The notes under the pieces were generated by a model that was not told the DNA's origin, ran no database searches, and saw nothing but the letters and a program-made list of their open reading frames with translations. Source: Candidatus Saccharimonadota bacterium (GTDB taxonomy: Bacteria; Patescibacteriota; Saccharimonadia; Saccharimonadales; UBA4665). Taken from it: DNA of 45,375 nucleotides. Of the stretch, positions 14,613-22,651 are shown in pieces. Location of the stretch: NCBI GenBank assembly GCA_025927655.1, contig JAICKY010000005.1:1-45375 (forward strand). Reading direction: 5' to 3'. The position numbers and the translations under genes were made by a program. Every line of letters starts with the position of its first letter. The first letter of the stretch is position 1.

Positions 14613-15575
14613 TTACATAGCTGCTTCGATCATGCTGGTCAGCTTCGGGATGATGTCATACTGCTTACCATCACGAAAACCATAATATAACTTCAAGGCC
14701 GGAGAAGTGTTAAATTCTAGAATAACATAGCTATCCGGCGTGGCTGTTTGGCTATAATCACGAGTTAGGATATCAACGACTAGGAAAGGGGCTCGCAGCT
14801 TCCGGGCCAGATCTCCAGCCATCGCTCTGTACGATTCATGGAGCGTCGTATCTATACTATAAACAGACGCACCACCTGATATGAGCGTACTTTCGGCTAG
14901 CAAAACTTTCTCGCCGTTCCGTGGCACACTGTTCATATCTACTTGGAGTGTCATGAGCGTACTATCTAGCTGCGGGTAAGCGATGTATTCGAATTGTAGC
15001 TCAGCGCGTGATTGGTTTTCGATTGTTACCAACCGGCTAACTGCTGCATCACCCGTGCCCACAACCTGCGCAACTTGGCGCACACATGCGGATGCAACTT
15101 CCCCGTCTATGACAGTGAGGCGAATCTCTTCACCAATGAATTGCTCTTGCACTAGAGCATCATAGCCGGCGTCATGAAGTTTTTGTACGGCTGCTTTGAG
15201 AGTGGTGCCATTCGTAATACCACGGGTTACATTGGCAGAGCCGGAACCATCAACAGGTTTCGTGATGAGCGGCCATCGCAATGCAATCTGCTCGCCTACA
15301 AACTCTGTAGCAACGGGTAAGAAAACCGTCCGGGGTACACTGTAGCCGACAGAATCGATATAATCATATGCAAGATTTTTATTAAGCGAAAGCAACAGCA
15401 ATGACTGCGACACAAAAGGATACCGGACATATTTCGTGGGCGTAATCCATAGCTGATCGGCTTTCGTAAATCTACGATGCGAGTGTCCATTTATAGTTAT
15501 CTTGTCGCTCAAAAATCCCCTGCCTTCTAAAGATGAGACCAGTAAACGGATTGAGTTGTGCTGAGCAGTGGACAT
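14613..15575 (-). CDS. Third ATP-grasp ligase, glutathione/cyanophycin-synthetase-like
   Basis: 320 residues. The ATP-grasp features are PLITKPVDGSGSANVTRG (nucleotide loop), DALVQEQFIGEEIRLTVIDG, and the metal site ILEFNTSPALKLYYGF. The domain resembles the glutathione-synthase/cyanophycin-synthetase type rather than RimK. Such enzymes join a carboxylate to an amine with ATP; the substrate here is unknown. TATAAT ends seven bases before the ATG, so it has its own leaderless transcript, 175 bases upstream of the fusion gene on the same strand. It may belong to the same tagging pathway. Confidence 0.8.
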   Translation of the reverse strand: MSTAQHNSIRLLVSSLEGRGFLSDKITINGHSHRRFTKADQLWITPTKYVRYPFVSQSLLLLSLNKNLAYDYIDSVGYSVPRTVFLPVATEFVGEQIALRWPLITKPVDGSGSANVTRGITNGTTLKAAVQKLHDAGYDALVQEQFIGEEIRLTVIDGEVASACVRQVAQVVGTGDAAVSRLVTIENQSRAELQFEYIAYPQLDSTLMTLQVDMNSVPRNGEKVLLAESTLISGGASVYSIDTTLHESYRAMAGDLARKLRAPFLVVDILTRDYSQTATPDSYVILEFNTSPALKLYYGFRDGKQYDIIPKLTSMIEAAM

Positions 15576-15608
15576 CAGCCATATTATAACCGCAGACTCT
15601 AAGTGATA

Positions 15609-15725
15609 CTAATGCTGAGCGTTTACAACGTGCGTATAGGCTAGGTAGAGGACTGCCGCAACGACCATAATCAAGCAGAGGATCATCGGTATAAACCCGT
15701 GCTGATCATTGCGTATCGTTTTCAT
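15609..15725 (-). CDS. Single-span membrane peptide with a pilin-like HGFIP motif
   Basis: A 38-codon frame begins at ATG 15725 and ends at TAG 15609. The product starts MKTIRNDQHGFIPMI and continues with an uninterrupted hydrophobic helix (about residues 11-31), ending HVVNAQH. A charged N-terminus, then G-F at the helix start, recalls the cleavage site of type IV prepilins, and similar short proteins are frequent in Saccharibacteria as I recall. No clear RBS is seen. It precedes the third ATP-grasp gene on the same strand. Confidence 0.5.
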   Translation of the reverse strand: MKTIRNDQHGFIPMILCLIMVVAAVLYLAYTHVVNAQH

Positions 15726-15810
15726 TTGTTACTAGTATGCCACTAACCAAGTGGTTTTGCCATAAGCATAGTAGTTTCGGAGATTATCACGAAATTATTA
15801 CAGATTTAAA

Positions 15811-16914
15811 CTAGAAAATACCACGCTTTTTAGCTGTGCCTGTGCCGAATTGCTCGAGTAATTCCTTTTGCTGTTTGCTGAGCTTAGTGGGCGTGTCTAC
15901 CACGATAGTTACAATATGTGCACCACGAGATTCGCTGCGGATGTGCGGTACACCATGGCCGCTTAGTTTGAAGTCGGTACCACTTTGCGTACCGGCGGGG
16001 ATTTTCATCCGTACTTCACCGTCTACAGTGTCGACATCCATTTCAGTACCAAGCGCGGCTTCTACCATGCCTATATGCGCTTCACTCAAAATCAGGTCAC
16101 CCTCGCGAGTAAAGTGTTTGTGAGCTTTTACGCGTATGTGCACGTACAGGTCACCCTTCGGGCCGTTGGCGATTGCTTCGCCGTGTTCGCGCAGGCGAAT
16201 AGTGGCGCCGTCGTCGATGCCAGCCGGGACTTTCAGCTGCACAGTCTGCGTACGCTTTTCAGTACCTTTGCCGTGGCAAACGGTACAGACTTTTTCTGGG
16301 ACCTTGCCAGTGCCCTTACAGGTCGGGCAAACCATAGCCTGCTGTATATTGCCAAAAATGGTGCGTGTAGCGGTAACTACTTGACCAGAGCCCTTGCAGG
16401 TATCGCAGGTTTTTAGTTCGTAGCCTGGTTCGGCCGTTGTGCCTTTACAGTGGCTGCAAGTATCTTCGATATTCAACCGTAGATCGGCTTCGGTTCCAAA
16501 TACTGCCTGCTCGAATGTAATCTCGATGCGCGTTTCGACATCATTACCGTGCGCCTGCCGCTGTTGTCTGCCGCCGCCAGCTTGGCCGCCAAAGAAGCTG
16601 CTGAATATATCGCCCAGACCCATATCGCCAAAATCGAAGTTGACGTTCTGGCCGCCGAAACCGCCGCCAAACGGGTTGCCATCGCTCGCCGCACTACCAC
16701 CTACACCGGCATGACCGAACTGATCGTAGCGCTGGCGTTTACCAGTGTCTTTCAGTACCTCGTAGGCTTCGTTTATCTCTTTAAATTTAGCTTCGTCGCC
16801 ACCCTGTTTGTCAGGGTGCAGCTCCACTGCCTTCCGGCGGAAAGCCTTTTTAATCTCGTCGGCGCTGGCATCTTTACCAACGCCTAAAACTTCATAATAA
16901 TCACGTTTAGCCAT
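15811..16914 (-). CDS. dnaJ: Chaperone protein DnaJ
   Basis: 367 residues, full length. J domain with HPD at 33-35, a Gly/Phe-rich linker (about 75-115), four zinc-finger repeats of the CxxCxGxG type (CSHCKGTT, CDTCKGSG, CPTCKGTG, CTVCHGKG) and the C-terminal substrate-binding domains. DnaJ delivers unfolded proteins to DnaK and stimulates its ATPase. It follows dnaK but has its own CIRCE operator and promoter (TTGCCG, 17-base spacer, TACTAT), with AGGA close to the ATG. The first repeat ends in T-T instead of G-x-G, a minor deviation. Confidence 0.97.
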   Translation of the reverse strand: MAKRDYYEVLGVGKDASADEIKKAFRRKAVELHPDKQGGDEAKFKEINEAYEVLKDTGKRQRYDQFGHAGVGGSAASDGNPFGGGFGGQNVNFDFGDMGLGDIFSSFFGGQAGGGRQQRQAHGNDVETRIEITFEQAVFGTEADLRLNIEDTCSHCKGTTAEPGYELKTCDTCKGSGQVVTATRTIFGNIQQAMVCPTCKGTGKVPEKVCTVCHGKGTEKRTQTVQLKVPAGIDDGATIRLREHGEAIANGPKGDLYVHIRVKAHKHFTREGDLILSEAHIGMVEAALGTEMDVDTVDGEVRMKIPAGTQSGTDFKLSGHGVPHIRSESRGAHIVTIVVDTPTKLSKQQKELLEQFGTGTAKKRGIF

Positions 16915-16934
16915 GTATGTCCTATAGTACTAGC

Positions 16935-16961
16935 TTGGCACTCAAACGGCAAGAGTGCTAA
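16935..16961 (-). promoter_or_regulatory. CIRCE operator of dnaJ
   Basis: TTGGCACTC, nine bases, GAGTGCTAA: one mismatch from the CIRCE consensus bound by HrcA. The minus-strand promoter TTGCCG-17-TACTAT runs through it, so bound HrcA would block RNA polymerase. Confidence 0.92.
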
Positions 16962-17007
16962 CTAGCCATTACTGGAGTGGTTACCTGAAATATTGAAGTA
17001 GGGCTGT

Positions 17008-18915
17008 CTACTTTTCGTCTTTGTCGTCGACTACTTCACCTTCGATTGGACCGTCTTCGCCCTTTTCGCTGGTTTTCTCGTCTTCTGCAGGAGTTTCATC
17101 CTTGCCGGCCTGCTCGTACATCTTGGCACCAATTGGCATCAGTACGTCGTTTAGTTCTTTGGCGGCTGCTTCCAATGCGTCTTTGTTAGCTTCGGTATCA
17201 GCTACGACTTTTTTGGCCTTTTCAACCGCTTCATCGATTTTCTTGACATCGTCTTCGGCCAGTTTTTCCTTATTATCGCTCTTCATCTTCTCGGCTTGGT
17301 ATACCGCACTGTCAAGCATGTTGCGAGCCTCCACAGCTTCTTTCCTCTTCTTGTCTTCGTCAGCGTGGGCTTCGGCCTCTTTAGCCATTTTTTCCACTTC
17401 GGTCTTGTCCAGGCTGCCAGAACCCTGAATGGTGATGTTCTGCTCCTTGCCGCTGCCTTTATCTTTAGCGGTTACGTTCAGGATGCCGTTGGCGTCGATA
17501 TTGAAGGTGACTTCAATCTGTGGAACGCCACGCGGAGCACTTGGGATACCATCCAGTATGAATCGGCCCAGGCTCTTGTTGCCTTCAGCCATTTCGCGCT
17601 CACCTTGCAGCACATGCACTTCCACCTGAGGCTGGTTGTCGGCGGCGGTAGAAAATACTTCGGACTTGCTGGTTGGGATAGTGGTGTTGCGGTCGATAAG
17701 CTTCGTCATCACGCCGCCCATAGTCTCGATACCGAGTGAGAGCGGAGTTACGTCCAGCAACAGTACGTCTTTGACATCACCCTGCAGCACACCGCCCTGG
17801 ATTGCGGCGCCTACGGCCACCACTTCGTCCGGGTTCACACCCTTCATGGGGTCTTTGCCGAAGATAGCCTTAACCTTCTCGACCACGGCAGGCATACGAG
17901 TCATACCGCCCACCAGTACAATGGCGTCGATTTCGCTGGCTTTCAGGCCAGCGTCCTTCAGGGCTTTTTCACATGGGTCACCAGTCTTGCTTACCAGATC
18001 TGCTACCAATTGTTCCAGCTTGGCGCGAGTCAGTTTGTGTTCGAAGTGCTTAGGGCCTTCGGCGTCGGCAGTCAGGAACGGCAGGTTAATGTCAACCTCC
18101 TGTGCGGTCGAAAGTTCGATCTTTGCCTTTTCAGCTTCGTCGCGCAGGCGCTGCATGGCAGCTTTGTCACTGCTGATATCGATGCCGGATTCTTTCTTAA
18201 ATTCTTCCACAAAGTAGTTAACAATAGTGCGGTCGAAATCGGCACCACCTAAGTGAGTGTCACCATTGGTGCTCTTTACCTCAAACACGCCGTCGCCAAG
18301 TTCCAGGATGGAAACATCGAACGTACCACCACCTAGGTCGTATACGGCGATCTTTTCATCGGTCTTGGCTTTGTCCAGCCCGTATGCCAAAGCGGCTGCG
18401 GTCGGTTCGTTGATGATACGTTTAACTTCCAAGCCAGCGATTTTACCCGCATCTTTGGTAGCCTGGCGCTGAGAGTCGTCGAAGTAAGCCGGTACGGTAA
18501 TAACCGCTTCGGTAACTTTATCACCCAAAAAGCTTTCGGCGTCTGCCTTTAGCTTGCCCAAGATCATAGCGCTGATTTCCTCTGGGCTATATTCCTTGTC
18601 GGCCATTTTTACCTTGACGCCACCATTGCCCTTCACGATCTCGTAGCCCATGAGCTTGAGGTCGCGTTGCACCTCTGTGTCGTCAAATTTGCGACCGATG
18701 AGGCGTTTGACTTCGTAAATCGTGTTTTTGGAGTTAGTGACCTGCTGACGGCGGGCCACCTGGCCTACCAGGCGTTCACCGTTTTTGTTGATAGCCACAA
18801 CACTTGGCGTGGTGCGGTTTCCTTCGCTGTTAGCGATAATTTCCGGCTTGCCAGATTGCATAACGGCCATTGCCGAGTTAGTAGTACCGAGGTCGATTCC
18901 AATAATTTTACCCAT
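17008..18915 (-). CDS. dnaK: Chaperone protein DnaK (Hsp70)
   Basis: 635 residues from the ATG at 18915. The longer frame reaching 19065 is rejected because its extra 50 codons cross the CIRCE elements and the promoter. The N-terminus [18 protein letters not shown] is canonical and has an RBS (AAGGGA, about 10 bases upstream). The ATPase domain (phosphate loops [10 protein letters not shown] and [14 protein letters not shown]), the linker [16 protein letters not shown], the substrate-binding domain and an acidic C-terminus ending [11 protein letters not shown] are complete. It binds hydrophobic stretches of unfolded proteins with DnaJ and GrpE. Confidence 0.98.
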   Translation of the reverse strand: MGKIIGIDLGTTNSAMAVMQSGKPEIIANSEGNRTTPSVVAINKNGERLVGQVARRQQVTNSKNTIYEVKRLIGRKFDDTEVQRDLKLMGYEIVKGNGGVKVKMADKEYSPEEISAMILGKLKADAESFLGDKVTEAVITVPAYFDDSQRQATKDAGKIAGLEVKRIINEPTAAALAYGLDKAKTDEKIAVYDLGGGTFDVSILELGDGVFEVKSTNGDTHLGGADFDRTIVNYFVEEFKKESGIDISSDKAAMQRLRDEAEKAKIELSTAQEVDINLPFLTADAEGPKHFEHKLTRAKLEQLVADLVSKTGDPCEKALKDAGLKASEIDAIVLVGGMTRMPAVVEKVKAIFGKDPMKGVNPDEVVAVGAAIQGGVLQGDVKDVLLLDVTPLSLGIETMGGVMTKLIDRNTTIPTSKSEVFSTAADNQPQVEVHVLQGEREMAEGNKSLGRFILDGIPSAPRGVPQIEVTFNIDANGILNVTAKDKGSGKEQNITIQGSGSLDKTEVEKMAKEAEAHADEDKKRKEAVEARNMLDSAVYQAEKMKSDNKEKLAEDDVKKIDEAVEKAKKVVADTEANKDALEAAAKELNDVLMPIGAKMYEQAGKDETPAEDEKTSEKGEDGPIEGEVVDDKDEK

Positions 18916-18935
18916 AATGTCATAGTTCCCTTCTT

Positions 18936-18962
18936 TTAGCAGATAGTACTTTAGAGTGCTAA
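18936..18962 (-). promoter_or_regulatory. Second, degenerate CIRCE element upstream of dnaK
   Basis: TTAGCAGAT, nine bases, GAGTGCTAA. The right half is perfect and the left half keeps TTAGCA only. It lies between the promoter and the dnaK RBS, 21 bases from the full operator, giving dnaK two HrcA sites in tandem. Confidence 0.6.
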
Positions 18963-18983
18963 ATATAATTGTAGCATAAAAAA

Positions 18984-19010
18984 TTAGCACTCGTCTGTCA
19001 AGAGTGCCAA
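18984..19010 (-). promoter_or_regulatory. CIRCE operator of dnaK
   Basis: TTAGCACTC, nine bases, GAGTGCCAA: one mismatch from consensus. TTGACA (-35) lies in its spacer on the minus strand, 17 bases before TATGCT (-10), so HrcA would occlude the promoter. Its right half lies within the last codons of the small membrane-protein gene upstream. Confidence 0.93.
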
Positions 19011-19291
19011 TTATCTTTGTTGTCCTTGTTGTGTTTTTGCTGGGACAGCTGTTGTCCGAGTGCATTCAACGCCTGCACCCCAGTGTCAGCATAGCGATCA
19101 ACCGCCTTATCCTTAGCTTTGTAGTAATAATAAGATGGCGCGCTGGCGCAGCCAATGACAAGCCCTGTGACAAGCAGTGGCCAGTAGTGCGGCGATTCAT
19201 TTGCCCATATCAGAAATACTGCTAGCACCGTTACGGCCAGGCCAACGAACATCCCTACCCTGCTTACAAAACCAGCACGACTATAGCGCAT
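18998..19291 (-). CDS. Small membrane protein between grpE and dnaK
   Basis: 97 residues. Two hydrophobic helices (about 13-29 and 36-57) are followed by a Tyr-rich junction and a polar tail ([18 protein letters not shown]). TAAAAT ends six bases before the ATG (leaderless). The last codons run into the right half of the dnaK CIRCE operator, so the C-terminal sequence is constrained by the operator. Lying inside the hrcA-grpE-dnaK block it may be heat-induced, but no known chaperone partner of this form is recognised. Confidence 0.6.
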   Translation of the reverse strand: MRYSRAGFVSRVGMFVGLAVTVLAVFLIWANESPHYWPLLVTGLVIGCASAPSYYYYKAKDKAVDRYADTGVQALNALGQQLSQQKHNKDNKDNWHS

Positions 19292-19350
19292 AGCTACATT
19301 TTACCTTAAGACAATCAACAATAAGAGCAACGCTTTGATCTTGTCGGATG

Positions 19351-19830
19351 TTACTGCGCCTTTACACGGACCATAGCGTGACGGATAACTTCATCGCCTA
19401 TTTTGTAGCCTGCCTGGAGTTCTTCGCTAACTACCTCCTGCGTGCCATCGCCTTCTTCCATGCTGATTGCTTCGTGATACCGCGGGTCGAACAGTTCGCC
19501 AATGGTAGCAATACGCTCCACGCCCAGGTCGGCCAACGTTTTTTCAAACTGTTTTACTACGCCCTGAACGCCCTTTATATAGCCGTTGTCTGCGAGTTCT
19601 GCAGGGACATGTTTGAGCGCACGCTCAAAGTTATCTATAACCGGCAGCAGGTCACGCACCACACCAGCTTTAACCATGCTTTTCAGGCCGGTGATTTGCT
19701 CTTCGTGGCGACGGCGGATGTTTGTGGCATCGGCGCGTTCACGCTGCAACGCATCGGTGAGTTCAGCAATTTGCTGCTCCAGAGCCGCAACGTCAACGTC
19801 TGTCTTGGGTTGTTTTTTCTTGTCTGTCAT
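19351..19830 (-). CDS. grpE: Nucleotide exchange factor GrpE
   Basis: 159 residues from the ATG at 19830, chosen over 19845 because AAGAGG stands eight bases before it. A long coiled coil (about 12-65) leads to the GrpE core with LLPVIDNFERAL, GYIKGVQGVVKQFEKTLADLGVERI and the beta-domain signature FDPRYHEAISM...GYKIGDEVIRHAMVRV. GrpE releases ADP from DnaK. It begins 26 bases after the hrcA stop and is certainly in the hrcA transcript, hence under HrcA control. Confidence 0.95.
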   Translation of the reverse strand: MTDKKKQPKTDVDVAALEQQIAELTDALQRERADATNIRRRHEEQITGLKSMVKAGVVRDLLPVIDNFERALKHVPAELADNGYIKGVQGVVKQFEKTLADLGVERIATIGELFDPRYHEAISMEEGDGTQEVVSEELQAGYKIGDEVIRHAMVRVKAQ

Positions 19831-19856
19831 CGTGTACCTCTTCAATGCGTTATGTA

Positions 19857-20555
19857 TTACAGTACTTCCTCGAGTGTTCTACCGGTGTGGGCTACCAAAG
19901 CCATGACATCACGGTAGCTCTGGCGGGTTGGACCCAGCGTGCCAATATAGCTGTGATCGCTGAACGGGCTGCGGAATCGGCTGATGATAAGACTAACGCC
20001 AGCGCTACGGCCGATGGGGTTTTCGGCACCGATGAATACGCTGAGCGGCTCATTGGGGGCAGCCTCGCGCAACCATGGCTCCAGGTTGTCAAGCAAACGC
20101 GCTACCTGCTGCACTTGGTTACCACCCACAAATTCCGGCTGGCCAAACAGATTACTGAGACCACTGATGTAGAGCTGGCCGCCGATAGTGGCTAGCCCCA
20201 GGTTATGCGTCAGTTCTACCAGCGTATCAACAGCGTTGCGAATGGTGCGCTCCGGCAGTCCAGCGTGCTGCACGCGGGCGCTCAATGCTCGTTCTGCGCG
20301 GCGTTCCGGGCTGCCCTCTGTAGTTTTGGCCAAGTTGTTCACATAGAAACGGTAACCTTGATCTGTCGGAGTGCGGCCAGCTGAAGTGTGCGGCTGGGCG
20401 ATAAACCCCAAACGCTCTAATTCTGCCATTTCGGCGCGAATGGTCGCGCTGGAGACATTAAAAACTTTAGCCAACAAGCTGCTACCAACCGGCACGGCAA
20501 CTTCGGCGTACTGCTCGATAATGGCGGATAAGATTTGCTTTTGCCGCTCTGTCAT
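19857..20555 (-). CDS. hrcA: Heat-inducible repressor HrcA (short form)
   Basis: 232 residues, clearly shorter than the roughly 340 of Bacillus HrcA. The N-terminal winged helix (residues about 1-70: MTERQKQILSAIIEQY, VSSATIRAEMAELERLGFI, PHTSAGRTPTDQGYRFYV) is intact. The dimerisation part is reduced but keeps the closing LGPTRQSYRDVMALV. HrcA binds CIRCE and, with GroEL in other bacteria, shuts down chaperone genes. The gene carries its own CIRCE and promoter (TTGAAA, 17 bases, TATACT), with TATACT ending seven bases before the ATG, so its mRNA is probably leaderless and self-repressed. No groEL lies in this window. Confidence 0.94.
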   Translation of the reverse strand: MTERQKQILSAIIEQYAEVAVPVGSSLLAKVFNVSSATIRAEMAELERLGFIAQPHTSAGRTPTDQGYRFYVNNLAKTTEGSPERRAERALSARVQHAGLPERTIRNAVDTLVELTHNLGLATIGGQLYISGLSNLFGQPEFVGGNQVQQVARLLDNLEPWLREAAPNEPLSVFIGAENPIGRSAGVSLIISRFRSPFSDHSYIGTLGPTRQSYRDVMALVAHTGRTLEEVL

Positions 20556-20573
20556 GTCATAAAGTATAACCTT

Positions 20574-20600
20574 TTAGCACTCCAGTTTCAAGAGTGCTAG
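20574..20600 (-). promoter_or_regulatory. CIRCE operator of hrcA-grpE
   Basis: TTAGCACTC, nine bases, GAGTGCTAG: one mismatch from consensus. The -35 (TTGAAA) lies inside the spacer and the -10 (TATACT, 20563-20568) just downstream on the minus strand. Confidence 0.93.
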
Positions 20601-20627
20601 CAAAGTACAGCCATGTTTCAACAGTGT

Positions 20628-21365
20628 TTAGGCGTGTTCCGACAGATACTGCCGCGTTTCGCTTAAAAGCTCCTGGGCAACCTTTTTGGCAGCAACCTGG
20701 TCTTCGCCATCATCTGCATGGTCCCGAATAATCGCATCAATCCGGCGGGCAGTGTGTGCGAATGTGTCGTTTATGACGAAGTGATAGTAATCTTTGTCGA
20801 GCGCCATGGTAATTTCGCTCACGGCACTTTCCAGGCGGCGCTTCATCTCATCGGCAGGCAATGCGCCGCGCCCGTTCATCCGGGCCAACCATTCATCAAA
20901 GCTCGGCGGCAATATAAACAAAAACATCGTAGTAGGATTGGCGGTGTGGATATGGTCAGCGCCAACCACTTCCACTTCGTTGATGGCGATTTTGTGGTCG
21001 TCAGCAGCAGACTGAAGTTCCCGTATGCTTATGCCCGACACCTGCTGGTTATGAATAACGGCAGCTTCCAGGAACTTCCCCGCTTCCAAATCTGCCAGTA
21101 TTTCGTCTTCGGTCCGGAACCAGTATTCACGGCCACTCTGTTCCAGAATGCCATTGTTTTCGCGCGGCTTGCGGGTCGTGTCTGAAACCACGTAGTGGTA
21201 CAGTCCAGACTGCAACAACTGGTTAATAATAGTATTGCGGCCACTGGAAGAAGGACCTACCAGCAGGACCAGCTGGACTTGCGCAAGTGTTTGCTTGGCA
21301 TCGGCAGAGGGTTGGTAGTTTGCCAGAATTTTCTTAAATTCTTCTACTCTCTTTAGTTCGTTCAT
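20628..21365 (-). CDS. Guanylate-kinase-like protein with a damaged P-loop
   Basis: 245 residues from the ATG at 21365, chosen because TATAGT ends six bases before it; the longer frame to 21434 would include the promoter. The fold is guanylate kinase: DTTRKPRENNG, SGREYWF, a GKFLEAAVIHNQQVSGIS segment and FLFILPPSFDEWLARMNGR. The P-loop reads GPSSSGRNT (37-45) instead of the GxxGxGKS/T of active enzymes, so the phosphate-binding lysine is Arg and the following Ser is Asn. It may bind nucleotide or protein without catalysis. An N-terminal helix of 30 residues is added. Confidence 0.75.
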   Translation of the reverse strand: MNELKRVEEFKKILANYQPSADAKQTLAQVQLVLLVGPSSSGRNTIINQLLQSGLYHYVVSDTTRKPRENNGILEQSGREYWFRTEDEILADLEAGKFLEAAVIHNQQVSGISIRELQSAADDHKIAINEVEVVGADHIHTANPTTMFLFILPPSFDEWLARMNGRGALPADEMKRRLESAVSEITMALDKDYYHFVINDTFAHTARRIDAIIRDHADDGEDQVAAKKVAQELLSETRQYLSEHA

Positions 21366-21487
21366 TGTCCAACTATACCAAGGATCGGCCGGCAGAGCTA
21401 CATTTACCCCATAAATGTAAAGCGGGCGGTACAAGGCAGGCAGTAGCTGGGTTATCTTTGCCCTCGTTCCTGCGGTATACTTTGTAT

Positions 21488-21952
21488 ATGAAGCAAGCGC
21501 CGGATTTTACACTACAAGACCAGGACGACACCACCAGGACGCTAAAAGATTATGCCGGTAAATGGCTGGTGCTGTATTTTTACCCCAAAGACAACACGTC
21601 CGGCTGCACCACCGAAGCCTGCAATTTTCGCGATGAACGCGATGCCATTGCCGAACTTGGCAACGCCGAGGTGGTGGGCGTGAGCAAAGACAGTGTAGCC
21701 AGCCATAAAAAATTCGCTGGGAAATATGGTCTGAGTTTTACCTTGCTGAGCGACCCGGACCATGTCACCATCGAAGCGTATGACAGTTGGAAACTCAAAA
21801 AGTTCATGGGCCGGGAATATATGGGAACAGAGCGCAACACGTTCATCATTTCACCCGCCGGCGAACTGGTAAAAGAATACCAGGGCGTCGATCCTAAATC
21901 CCATGCTGCCGAAATCATCGCCGATTTGAAACAGCTACAGCTCGGCGCGTAA
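21488..21952 (+). CDS. bcp: Thiol peroxidase of the Bcp/PrxQ type
   Basis: 154 residues from the ATG at 21488, which follows TATACT by six bases; the upstream in-frame ATG at 21365 is within the divergent promoter region and is rejected. The peroxidatic cysteine lies in PKDNTSGCTTEACNFRD with the resolving cysteine five residues later, as in Bcp/PrxQ. KFMGREYMGTERNTFIISPAGE is the conserved second half with the active-site arginine. It reduces peroxides using thioredoxin. It overlaps the convergent guanylate-kinase-like gene by 18 bases. Confidence 0.95.
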   Translation: MKQAPDFTLQDQDDTTRTLKDYAGKWLVLYFYPKDNTSGCTTEACNFRDERDAIAELGNAEVVGVSKDSVASHKKFAGKYGLSFTLLSDPDHVTIEAYDSWKLKKFMGREYMGTERNTFIISPAGELVKEYQGVDPKSHAAEIIADLKQLQLGA

Positions 21953-22618
21953 GCGGTCAAACAAGAGCCGCACAATTTGTCGGCCGCGAGGCTGGTCCGC
22001 CCGCAACCTCGGTGACATTTCCCGGCCAAGCGCCAATGTTACGAAATCTTCAGCGGCATCATCTATATTTTCGTTGATTACGATGCGTGTTGCTTCGTCA
22101 TGCAGCACAAAATCCAGCGAATCCGCTGCTTCTGCCAAGCGCTTTTTTAGGTGTTCCGGCGTAAACCCATGCTGTGCTATACGTGCCTGCCAGGTTTCGT
22201 AATCTGGCGGCACTATAGATATGCTGCGCACGACCTTGAACGGCAGCGCACGAAACGTGGGCATGGCCTGGGCTAGTATTGCCATAACAGCTACTCCATC
22301 TGTCGCGTAGCTGTCCAGTTTGGTCGCATACAGCTCGTCCAGTAAGCTCGGCGCTACTTGTACAAATTCACGGCGTTCCATAAGCTCCAGCATCTCTTGG
22401 CGTGTGTGAAACACGTAATCCACGCCATCTTGCTCGCCAGGTCGTGGCGAACGGCTGGTGTTATTGAGCACCAGATGAATGTCCGGATTCAGCCTCATAG
22501 CGGCAGAGATTACCGTCGATTTCCCTACTGCCGTCGGCCCGACTATGGCCGCCAAGCTTACGGCCTGGAGCTGTTGCAGTATCGTCGGGTCAGGAGTGTA
22601 TGCGGTAGTATTGTCCAT
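21935..22618 (-). CDS. Guanylate kinase-like protein with an intact P-loop
   Basis: 227 residues. The P-loop GPTAVGKST (27-35) is intact and NNTSRSPRPGEQDGVDYVF matches the GMP-binding signature of guanylate kinase (S/TTRxPRxGExxGxxYxF). The middle (LMERREFVQVAPSLLDELYAT) departs from the usual GKFLEWA..YGT wording. It may be the functional guanylate kinase (GMP to GDP with ATP) or a specialised relative; the second, damaged copy lies on the other side of bcp. TATACA ends eight bases before the ATG. I leave the symbol empty because both copies are divergent. Confidence 0.72.
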   Translation of the reverse strand: MDNTTAYTPDPTILQQLQAVSLAAIVGPTAVGKSTVISAAMRLNPDIHLVLNNTSRSPRPGEQDGVDYVFHTRQEMLELMERREFVQVAPSLLDELYATKLDSYATDGVAVMAILAQAMPTFRALPFKVVRSISIVPPDYETWQARIAQHGFTPEHLKKRLAEAADSLDFVLHDEATRIVINENIDDAAEDFVTLALGREMSPRLRADQPRGRQIVRLLFDRLRAEL

Positions 22619-22651
22619 TATTCTAGTGTATACGATATGAGCGCAGCGATG

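Noticed and set aside
18916-19065. N-terminal extension of DnaK by 50 residues
   Set aside because: The extra codons cover both CIRCE elements and the promoter; [14 protein letters not shown] at 18915 has a good RBS and is the family start.
21365-21487. Longer start for bcp
   Set aside because: The extra 41 codons overlap the divergent promoter region, and TATACT lies six bases before the ATG at 21488.
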